Assembly: GCA_007134625.1 (NCBI GenBank)
Contig: SLKL01000308.1
Location: 1 to 12,951, forward strand
Direction of reading: 5' to 3'
Source: Saprospiraceae bacterium
Lineage (GTDB): Bacteria; Bacteroidota; Bacteroidia; Chitinophagales; Saprospiraceae
DNA length: 12,951 nucleotides
Part shown: positions 1-6,410 of the stretch, in pieces
How positions within the stretch are numbered: position 1 is the stretch's first letter
Layout of the letters: each line of letters opens with the position of its first letter
The notes under the pieces: generated by a model
Databases searched by the model: none
Seen by the model: only the letters and a program-made list of their open reading frames with translations
What the model was told of the DNA's origin: nothing
Position numbers and translations under genes: made by a program

Positions 1-285
1 GTTTCACTATCTTTAAGAAGCCTCTTGTAATTGCAGAGAACAACATAAAAGAATCTGTCAATACCGTTAATAAAGGAGACCGAAGATCCTCTGGATCATC
101 CCCCTAACGGAACCGTTCGTTCATCTTCTTCCTCGATCCTGAATATTTCGCTCATTTTCATGACGAAAAGAGTTTTCGGAGCGGACTCATAAGTTAAAAT
201 CAGAAGTCATCTAAGTTCTTTTTGATTTCAGATAAACTTGGGTATATTTTGTGAAGAGTTATAGAAATAGAGTAATGAGTAAAAA
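1..285. other. Left-edge stretch with no supported gene
   Basis: I see no gene I can defend here. On the plus strand one frame is open from the left edge to a TAA at 105-107 (34 codons, ending RRSSGSSP). It could be the tail of a gene lying outside the window, but it shows no recognisable motif, and minus-strand frames over the same bases are open for a similar length. Two small perfect inverted repeats lie here, GATCC/GGATC at 85-97 and CGAAAA/TTTTCG at 164-178. Neither is followed by a T-tract in either direction, so I do not call a terminator for the minus-strand sirtuin gene that ends at 286. Confidence 0.5.
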
Positions 286-981
286 TCACCCCCATTTCTT
301 CACGACCCATTCTTTAAAAACCTCCATCCCTTTTGTGGCGGTGGTTGACAAAACAGTAAGTCGGTCTCCAAAGTATGAGTTGAGTTCATTGGAGGGGTGA
401 GGGTCGATATACCATATTTTTGCATGGGGTGGTGCCATCAAAACCAATCCTGCTGCCGGATATACCTGTAGCGATGTTCCGATAACCACTACTACATCTG
501 CTGTCAGAACAACATCCGACGCTACATCCATCATGGGGACCAATTCTCCAAACCAAACGATATGAGGTCTCAATTGCCCGCCTTTTGGACATTTTTCACC
601 TAATAGTATATCCCCCTCTTTTTCAATAATGTAACTTTCATCCAAGCAGGATCTGACTTTTGTCAATTCACCATGAAGGTGGATGATATTTTTGCTGCCT
701 GCTCGCTCATGAAGGTCGTCCACATTTTGAGTTACTACACTTACATCAAAGCTTTTTTCCAAATCTGCAAGTACAAGATGGGCATTGTTGGGTTTTACCG
801 CTTTTAATTGTTGACGTCTTAAATTGTAAAACTTAAGCACCAATTCGGGATTATTTGCCCAGCCTTCTGGTGAGGCTACCTCCATAATGTCATGACCTTC
901 CCATAATCCTCCTGCACCCCTGAAGGTGCTTAATCCACTTTCAGCACTGATGCCTGCTCCCGTAATGGCTACTATTTTCAT
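286..981 (-). CDS. cobB: NAD-dependent protein deacylase, class III sirtuin (CobB/SIRT5-like)
   Basis: Cytoplasmic sirtuin of 231 residues that removes acyl groups from protein lysines, using NAD+ and releasing nicotinamide and O-acyl-ADP-ribose. Visible motifs: the NAD-binding GAGISAESGLSTFRG at 8-22, TQNVDDLH at 84-91, catalytic His103 in HLHGEL, RPHIVWFGE at 138-146, GTS at 168-170 and YPAAG at 174-178. Tyr52 and Arg55 (FYNLRR) match the YxxR pair that selects succinyl- and malonyl-lysine in SIRT5 and E. coli CobB, so desuccinylase or demalonylase activity is likely (inferred). The zinc module is reduced: only Cys112 and Cys131 are visible in the segment that usually carries four cysteines. 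The length is normal for the minimal bacterial form. The start is fixed by the GAGIS motif near the N-terminus. It lies 5 nt after the nnr stop, so the two are probably cotranscribed. No Shine-Dalgarno is seen, only an A-rich leader. Confidence 0.95.
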   Translation of the reverse strand: MKIVAITGAGISAESGLSTFRGAGGLWEGHDIMEVASPEGWANNPELVLKFYNLRRQQLKAVKPNNAHLVLADLEKSFDVSVVTQNVDDLHERAGSKNIIHLHGELTKVRSCLDESYIIEKEGDILLGEKCPKGGQLRPHIVWFGELVPMMDVASDVVLTADVVVVIGTSLQVYPAAGLVLMAPPHAKIWYIDPHPSNELNSYFGDRLTVLSTTATKGMEVFKEWVVKKWG

Positions 982-986
982 CTTTT

Positions 987-2564
987 TTATTTTTGTAAAA
1001 ATTCAATTGGTGGTTCAATCATGTCCGTAACCTCCTCATCGGCTTTCTTTTCTGATCTTATTTTTTTATAGGCCTTCCCAATGTGATTGATGACATCAGT
1101 GGCAAGTAGGCTCTCAACAGATTCGTGTTGTATAGCAAGCTCAGCCGCCAAGCCGTGAAGGTGAACACCTATCGCAGCAGCTTCAAAAGGGGAGTAGGAC
1201 CTCGCCAGTAAAGCAGTAATGATTCCGGTTAAAACATCACCCGATCCCGCTTTTGCCAGACCGGGATTGCCGCTCGAGTTGAAAAATACCATTCCATCAG
1301 GGGTTGATATTCTCGTGAATGCGCCTTTGAATACGATAAATACACTGTGCTCTACTGATTTTTTTCTTTGAAGTTCAAGCTCCTCAAAATCGTTAGCGGA
1401 TTTCCCAAAAAGCCTTCTGAATTCGCCGGGATGAGGGGTGAGTATGGCATTTTTTGGAACTGAGCCCATTAAATTTTTGGATGCTATAATATTTAGGGCA
1501 TCGGCATCTATAACGATGGGCACCTTTGCATTTTTAATAATTTTTTTAACTATTCTGGCAGTTGAATACCTGGTGCCAATTCCCGGACCTACACCTATTG
1601 CCGTAGTTTTTTCAGGGGGAAAAATGTCGCTTTCCAGGAATTCATGACCTGCATTGGTTGTGCATATAGCTTCAGGGATGGAGTTTTGAACGATATCAAG
1701 ACAAGATTCAGGCAGATGGGCATAAAGCAGCCCACAGCCGGTCCTTAAACAGGATTTTGCCGCCAAAACAGCAGCTCCACAAAACCCTTTTTGACCGGCA
1801 ATAATAAAAGCGGTACCATGCGTCCCCTTGTGACTGAATCGATTCGTTTTTTTCAATAGCGATTTGATGTAAATTGTAGATAGCCAGTAATTCTTCAATT
1901 GTCTGGCCATTTCCTCTGATACCCTCAGCCCAATACTTTTAAAATCCCAGTTTGAGATTTTTCCTGCATTTTCAGGCATGAGAAATGCCGGTTTTGGGAA
2001 CTCGAAGGAAAGTACCTCATCGGCAGCAAAAGTAGTCCCTGTAGTGGTTTTGTCGGAAAAAAGACCAGTGGGAATATCGATGCTGACACGGGTGGCATTA
2101 ACTGAGTTGAGTTTAAGTATTAGTTTTTCTAATTCACCTTCAAGCGGCCTGTCTAAACCCGAACCGAGAAGGGCATCGATAACTATTGAATTTTCAGGAA
2201 TTGAAGGTATGTTTTCTGTTTTGTCAGTTACAAAAACTTTAGCATCGTCCTTTGATTTTAATCGGTCAAAATTAATTCTACAATCTTTGGAGCATTTTTC
2301 CGGATTCCCCCAAAATACAGCTGTGACTTTATATCCATTTTCTAATAAGATGCGGGAAACAGCCAAACCATCTCCACCATTATTTCCGGAGCCACAGAAA
2401 ATAAAAATACTATGTTCTCTGACGGGAATTTTTTTTTGAAACCAATTAGAAAAGACTTTAGATGCATGCTCCATTAAATCAACGGAGGCAACATAGTCTT
2501 GCTTTATTGTATCTGAATCTATGGACTTCGTTTGTTTAGAACTAGGAATTGGAAATCCTTTCAT
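987..2564 (-). CDS. nnr: Bifunctional NAD(P)H-hydrate repair enzyme Nnr (epimerase plus ADP-dependent dehydratase)
   Basis: Repairs hydrated NADH and NADPH (NAD(P)HX), a damage product. The N-terminal YjeF_N domain (about 1-220) interconverts the S and R epimers. The C-terminal ribokinase-like domain (about 235-500) dehydrates the S form using ADP. Epimerase motifs: FCGSGNNGGDG at 56-66, IDALLGSG at 129-136 and SIDIPTG at 161-167. Dehydratase motifs: KGTHG at 246-250, GVGPGIG at 324-330, VIDADALN at 351-358, TPHPGEF at 376-382, FKGAFT at 412-417 and GSGDVLTG at 440-447, with Asp443 as the expected catalytic base. At 525 residues it is the full fused form common in bacteria, plus a short charged tail (about 505-525) of unknown use. 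The start gives the usual family N-terminus, with LMEHAS at 30-35. It is first in a minus-strand pair with the sirtuin gene and diverges from the T9SS unit. Confidence 0.97.
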   Translation of the reverse strand: MKGFPIPSSKQTKSIDSDTIKQDYVASVDLMEHASKVFSNWFQKKIPVREHSIFIFCGSGNNGGDGLAVSRILLENGYKVTAVFWGNPEKCSKDCRINFDRLKSKDDAKVFVTDKTENIPSIPENSIVIDALLGSGLDRPLEGELEKLILKLNSVNATRVSIDIPTGLFSDKTTTGTTFAADEVLSFEFPKPAFLMPENAGKISNWDFKSIGLRVSEEMARQLKNYWLSTIYIKSLLKKTNRFSHKGTHGTAFIIAGQKGFCGAAVLAAKSCLRTGCGLLYAHLPESCLDIVQNSIPEAICTTNAGHEFLESDIFPPEKTTAIGVGPGIGTRYSTARIVKKIIKNAKVPIVIDADALNIIASKNLMGSVPKNAILTPHPGEFRRLFGKSANDFEELELQRKKSVEHSVFIVFKGAFTRISTPDGMVFFNSSGNPGLAKAGSGDVLTGIITALLARSYSPFEAAAIGVHLHGLAAELAIQHESVESLLATDVINHIGKAYKKIRSEKKADEEVTDMIEPPIEFLQK

Positions 2565-2699
2565 AGTTATTTTTTTTTGCTATCTTGCGAAATTATTAAA
2601 TATTATTGAAAATGAGCAGTTGATCCGAAATATTAGAATCAGGCATTGAAAAGTTTTGAATTTGTTATTTCAATAAACATTTAAATTATTTATAATGTG

Positions 2700-2707
2700 T
2701 AACTTTG
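2700..2707 (+). promoter_or_regulatory. Candidate Bacteroidota -7 box (TAACTTTG) for the PorP-first unit
   Basis: TAACTTTG is a full match to the TAnnTTTG -7 element of the primary sigma factor in Bacteroidota. It lies about 190 nt before the PorP/SprF start, implying a 5' leader of about 180 nt. There is no TTTG at the expected -33 spacing (around 2677-2680 the sequence reads aacat). In DNA this AT-rich a chance match is quite possible. Confidence 0.25.
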
Positions 2708-2718
2708 TGCTTGTTAAT

Positions 2719-2726
2719 TAAATTTG
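2719..2726 (+). promoter_or_regulatory. Second candidate -7 box (TAAATTTG)
   Basis: TAAATTTG also satisfies TAnnTTTG. A TTTG lies upstream at 2704-2707, but the 11-nt spacer is too short for a -33/-7 pair. It is an alternative to the box at 2700, with the same caveat about AT-rich chance matches. Confidence 0.18.
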
Positions 2727-2849
2727 TTAACATTTTTTTAAAAAAATCAGATTTTTTGGCACGAATTAATAGAAATTAGGTTTTAATAAATATTTGATCT
2801 CTTTTTAAGTCAGCTAAAGTTAAATGATTTGCAGGTCAGAGAACATTTT

Positions 2850-2900
2850 ATGAGTCAAAAATTGAATTATTGTCCAATGAGCATAAATTTTTATAGATGA
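2850..2900 (+). other. Possible 16-codon upstream open frame overlapping the PorP/SprF start
   Basis: An ATG at 2850 opens a 16-codon frame (MSQKLNYCPMSINFYR) whose TGA stop at 2898-2900 overlaps the ATG of the PorP/SprF gene at 2897-2899 (ATGA). Such an overlap could couple translation of the downstream gene. The peptide resembles nothing I know, and it has no Shine-Dalgarno. Any start codon followed by A gives an ATGA overlap, so the arrangement may be accidental. Confidence 0.12.
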
Positions 2901-3922
2901 AGATACTTTACGCCATTACTGTCCTTTTTTTTTTCATCAGCATTCCACTGCGGGGTCAGGACATTCACTACAGTCAATTTTTTAATAGTCCGTTGAATTA
3001 TAATCCGGCACTTACCGGAATTTTCAATGGAGATCAACGAATCAGTGCTAACTATAAGCATCAATGGTACTCGGTCCCGGTGCCCTACTTAACATTTACC
3101 GGTGCTTATGATCAGAAATTTTTTAATCCGCGATCAGATCATTTCTTTAGTGCAGGAGCACTTATGAATTATGACAAAGCAGGAGATTCAAGGATGACGC
3201 TTTGGCAATTGGGTTTATCCGGTTCTTACACCTATGCACTCAATCCAAGAAATCTGATTACTTTGGGAGCTCAGGCTTCTATAGCCCACCGTTCCTTTAA
3301 TTTTGGGGATCATCTGCAATGGGATAATCAGTTTGATGGGATAATGTTTGATCCTATGTTGCCTTCTGGAGAAACTTTTGATGATGGCAGACAGGGTTTT
3401 GCTTATGGGAGTTTTGGTGGTGGATTGCATTACCGATGGCAGGAATCAGCAAGGACTAACTTCAATATTGGTGGTAGTATCTATCACTTGAATACACCTG
3501 ATCATGCTTTTTATGACGATGATGCTATAGATTGGCCGATGCGTTATACAGCTCATTTCAATACCAGCATACAGTTGAATGAGTTAATGGATATTCAATT
3601 TCATGGTGTCGCCAAGTTTCAGGGACCTGCACATCAGATTGTCCCGGCGGCATTGCTCAGTTTTTATGTAAACCGCCAAAGAGGGCAGGAAGTCCGACTT
3701 GATGTAGGCGCAATGGCAAGAATTAATCAGGATGAGGCCGACGCTATCGTACCCATGATTGGTTTGGATGTAAGAAATTGGTACGTAGGATTTAGCTATG
3801 ATATCAATGTCTCTGAATTTAGAATGGCGACAGATCGTTTTGGTGGCCCGGAAATTTCTTTTCAATACATAATTACTCATGTAAAGCCATTGGGAGTCTT
3901 CAAGAGCTGTCCAGTATTTTAA
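2897..3922 (+). CDS. PorP/SprF family type IX secretion system outer-membrane protein
   Basis: Predicted outer-membrane beta-barrel of 341 residues. Signal peptide at about 1-20 (hydrophobic VLFFFISI, cleavage before QDIHYS). The family hallmark follows at once: HYSQFFNSPLNYNPALTG at 24-41, then SANYKHQW at 50-57. The rest is alternating amphipathic beta-strand sequence, and it closes with CPVF, like the CPxF ends I recall in this family. F. johnsoniae SprF is needed to secrete SprB, a type B substrate, and P. gingivalis PorP is a core T9SS component. Bacteroidota genomes carry many paralogues next to their own substrates. Here it is first in a four-gene unit, 12 nt before a PorE-like gene, so I infer a substrate-dedicated SprF-like role rather than the single core PorP. 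An in-frame TAG at 2894-2896 directly before the ATG fixes the start at 2897 or later, and the signal peptide supports 2897. Confidence 0.93.
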   Translation: MKILYAITVLFFFISIPLRGQDIHYSQFFNSPLNYNPALTGIFNGDQRISANYKHQWYSVPVPYLTFTGAYDQKFFNPRSDHFFSAGALMNYDKAGDSRMTLWQLGLSGSYTYALNPRNLITLGAQASIAHRSFNFGDHLQWDNQFDGIMFDPMLPSGETFDDGRQGFAYGSFGGGLHYRWQESARTNFNIGGSIYHLNTPDHAFYDDDAIDWPMRYTAHFNTSIQLNELMDIQFHGVAKFQGPAHQIVPAALLSFYVNRQRGQEVRLDVGAMARINQDEADAIVPMIGLDVRNWYVGFSYDINVSEFRMATDRFGGPEISFQYIITHVKPLGVFKSCPVF

Positions 3923-3934
3923 AAATATCAACCC

Positions 3935-6385
3935 ATGATAATGAAAAATTTATTCTACATACCATTGTTTTTTCTTTTCTTTTTTCAAACTCTTTCAGTG
4001 GAGGGTCAAACGCTTAGGGCCTTTTTGACTGCAGCTGAAGAGGCATTTGAAAAAGAGGACCATTTTTCTGCACTTTATTATTACAAGGAAGTTCTTGAGT
4101 TTGACTCTACAAATGTGGAGGCATTGTACAGGGTTGCTGAATCTGCCCGAAAATTTAATGCCTTCAGATTGGCGAAGGATTATTATCGAAAAGTTTACAA
4201 TAAGGAAACTGATGCTGAATATCCACTTTCGGGATTTTATCTGGCAAAAATGCTTCATAGATTGGGAGAATACGAGGAGGCAGCTGAAAAATTTGGAGTC
4301 TATTTAAGCGAGTATGGGGACGAGGAGGAGAATCCTGAATATACCGAAAGAGCAGAGCGATTAAGAGAGTCGGCTTTGTGGGCAAAAGAAGTAGTTGAAA
4401 ACCCCTGGGAAGAATATCAAATAGAGCACAGGGATGAGTGGAGTTCAATTTACACTGATTTTGGGGCGATTGAAAGAGGGGATAGCGTATACTTCTCCAG
4501 TATGCGCTTTGAAAACCCGGATGACGAACATTTTCCTCCACGGCAAATTACTCACATCATGGTGGGTGTGGAAGATTATGTATATCCACTGCCGGACTCG
4601 ATTAATCACCCCGGTAAACATACTGCTCATTCAGCCTTTAATGCTGATGGAAGCAGGGTTTATTATACAGTTTGTGAGTATGTAACCATAAGTGGAATCA
4701 GGTGTGAACTTTTCTACAGGGATATTGAGGACGGTGTCTGGTCAGGGGAAGTGAGACTTCCTGATACGGTCAACCTAAGTGGTTATACCTCTACACAGCC
4801 CAATGTGGGATTTTGCCCTGTAAGAGGGGTTGAGGTGCTTTATTTCGTTTCTGATCGACCTGAAGGAAAAGGTGGTTTGGATATTTGGGCGATAGATGTT
4901 TTGGAGGATGGTGAATTTGGTATTCCCTATAATGTTCAAGGTATCAATACTCCGGAGGACGATGTTACACCATTCCATCATATTCCTACCAACACCTTGT
5001 ACTTTAGTAGTTTGGGGTATAAAAGTCTTGGTGGATTTGATATTTTTAAGGCTAATGCCACAGAATCAGGTTGGGGAGATATCAGTCATATGGGATATCC
5101 TTTAAACAGTAGCTTTGATGATTTATACTATACGCTTTCAGATGATGGGAAAAAAGGTATATTCTCTTCAAATAGAGAAGGCTCTAACTTTATTGATGAT
5201 GGGTTGGAAGCTTGCTGTTTTGACATTTATGAGGTCAACATTCTGCCGTTTGTTCAATTGATAACACAGACATTTGATATTAATACGGGTGATTCTTTGC
5301 GAGGTGTAACAGTACAATTAATTGACCGTGCCGATCCGACAAAGGTGATTGAAGAGCAATTTATTCCGGACGAAGTAGAATATACTTTTCCCGTGGACAG
5401 AGACAAGGAATATTTTATTGTAGCTAAAAAAGAGGGTTACAAGCCGGATACTTCAGAACTAAGTACATTTGACTTACCTCCCGGTGAAGATATTCTAAGG
5501 CAGATTTATTTATTCCCTGACATGGTAGATCTTGAGGTTCAGGTCTTTGATGCATGGACAGAGGAGCCATTAGTAGGTGCCACAGTTGGTGTCGTCAATC
5601 CGGACGATCCCCAACTCACACGACAGGAGGCAACCAATCAGGATTCCCATATTTTTAACTTTGATATACAGAAAGGAAATTCCTATCGGATTTTGGCTAA
5701 TCGAAAAGGGTATATATCCGGTGTGGAGACGATTGAGAAGTCTGAGTTAGATGGAGTAGATAGATTAATCAAGAAAATATATTTGGAAAGGGGAGGGCTT
5801 TCCGATTATCTTCCATTGGTTTTGTACTTTGATAATGATAGACCTGATCCGAGGAGCAGAAGTCAGGAAACAAGAGTTAAATATACCGAAACCTTTCCCC
5901 CTTACATGGAGCGGAAGCCTCGTTTTATAGAGGTATATACTGAGCCCCTGGAGGGAGAAGCAGCGAGGATGGCTGAAGCAGAATTAACCAGGTTTTTTGA
6001 GACTGAGGTCAGAAAAGGGGTTGAGGATTTAGATAATTTCTTTGAATTGTTGATGGTTCATCTGGAGGCCGGAGATACGGTAAACATCGACCTTAAGGGT
6101 TATACATCTCCACGGGCACGTCCTGAATACAATCTTATTTTAGGAATGCGACGGGTGAACAGTGTGAAAAATGATTTTATGAGCTTCGATAACGGAGCTT
6201 TTAGAAGGTATATTGATAATGGTCAATTGAGGGTTGAGTTGGAGTCTTTTGGTGAGACTACTGCACCGTCCGACGTTGTAGCTGATTTAGATGATGAAAG
6301 AAACTCGATTTATAGTTTGGGTGCTTCTAAGGAGAGACGTGTTGAAATCATTCAGGTAAGGGTCAGACAGGACGGAAACCAATAG
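3935..6385 (+). CDS. PorE-like T9SS protein: TPR, beta-propeller, two CRD-like domains, OmpA-like C-terminus
   Basis: Predicted periplasmic protein of 816 residues. Signal peptide at 1-24 with no lipobox Cys, so I do not predict a lipoprotein. TPR-like helices cover about 28-125 (ALYYYKEVLEFD; EEAAEKFGVYL). A PD40-type beta-propeller covers about 165-435 with repeated VYFSS, RVYYT, LYFVSDRPEGKGGLDIWAI, LYFSS...GGFDIFKA and GIFSSNREG blades. Two carboxypeptidase-regulatory-like sandwiches follow, about 440-527 (GVTVQL; AKKEGY) and 531-617 (GATVGV; ANRKGY). The OmpA-like end covers about 621-816 (LYFDNDRPDP; GYTSPRARPEYN; RRVEI). This order is that of P. gingivalis PorE, which is thought to tie the T9SS to peptidoglycan, but with two CRD-like domains instead of one. 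The conserved Asp of the OmpA motif is Ser725, while Arg740 is kept. An alternative start is Met3. It lies between the PorP/SprF gene and the large substrates. Confidence 0.9.
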   Translation: MIMKNLFYIPLFFLFFFQTLSVEGQTLRAFLTAAEEAFEKEDHFSALYYYKEVLEFDSTNVEALYRVAESARKFNAFRLAKDYYRKVYNKETDAEYPLSGFYLAKMLHRLGEYEEAAEKFGVYLSEYGDEEENPEYTERAERLRESALWAKEVVENPWEEYQIEHRDEWSSIYTDFGAIERGDSVYFSSMRFENPDDEHFPPRQITHIMVGVEDYVYPLPDSINHPGKHTAHSAFNADGSRVYYTVCEYVTISGIRCELFYRDIEDGVWSGEVRLPDTVNLSGYTSTQPNVGFCPVRGVEVLYFVSDRPEGKGGLDIWAIDVLEDGEFGIPYNVQGINTPEDDVTPFHHIPTNTLYFSSLGYKSLGGFDIFKANATESGWGDISHMGYPLNSSFDDLYYTLSDDGKKGIFSSNREGSNFIDDGLEACCFDIYEVNILPFVQLITQTFDINTGDSLRGVTVQLIDRADPTKVIEEQFIPDEVEYTFPVDRDKEYFIVAKKEGYKPDTSELSTFDLPPGEDILRQIYLFPDMVDLEVQVFDAWTEEPLVGATVGVVNPDDPQLTRQEATNQDSHIFNFDIQKGNSYRILANRKGYISGVETIEKSELDGVDRLIKKIYLERGGLSDYLPLVLYFDNDRPDPRSRSQETRVKYTETFPPYMERKPRFIEVYTEPLEGEAARMAEAELTRFFETEVRKGVEDLDNFFELLMVHLEAGDTVNIDLKGYTSPRARPEYNLILGMRRVNSVKNDFMSFDNGAFRRYIDNGQLRVELESFGETTAPSDVVADLDDERNSIYSLGASKERRVEIIQVRVRQDGNQ

Positions 6386-6410
6386 ATAATTTGATCTTCT
6401 TCAATTTTTA

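Larger units (their letters stand above)
2565..2896. promoter_or_regulatory. Divergent AT-rich intergenic region between nnr and the T9SS unit
   Basis: These 332 bases separate two outward-facing transcription units, so both promoters should lie here. The stretch is strongly AT-rich with many A and T runs. On the plus strand two octamers match the Bacteroidota -7 consensus TAnnTTTG, but neither has a TTTG -33 box at the usual 19-21-nt distance. I found no CAAAnnTA (the same consensus on the minus strand) upstream of nnr. I see no riboswitch fold or operator palindrome. A 16-codon open frame at 2850-2900 is listed separately. Confidence 0.6.

Noticed and set aside
85..97. GATCC-TCT-GGATC inverted repeat
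   Set aside because: The stem is only 5 bp and no T-tract follows on either strand, so it is not a credible terminator; the size fits chance.
164..178. CGAAAA-GAG-TTTTCG inverted repeat downstream of the sirtuin gene
   Set aside because: The stem is 6 bp and mostly A/T, and no U-tract follows on the minus strand. It lies over 100 nt past the stop.
1978..2439. A 153-codon open frame on the plus strand inside nnr
   Set aside because: It is antisense to the motif-bearing YjeF_N domain of nnr, has no recognisable motif or signal, and follows from nnr codon use.
3584..3931. A 115-codon minus-strand frame over the end of the PorP/SprF gene
   Set aside because: The plus-strand frame carries clear family motifs through its C-terminus; the antisense frame has none.
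4164..4541. A 125-codon minus-strand frame inside the PorE-like gene
   Set aside because: It covers the TPR-to-propeller region of a well-supported gene and resembles no family.
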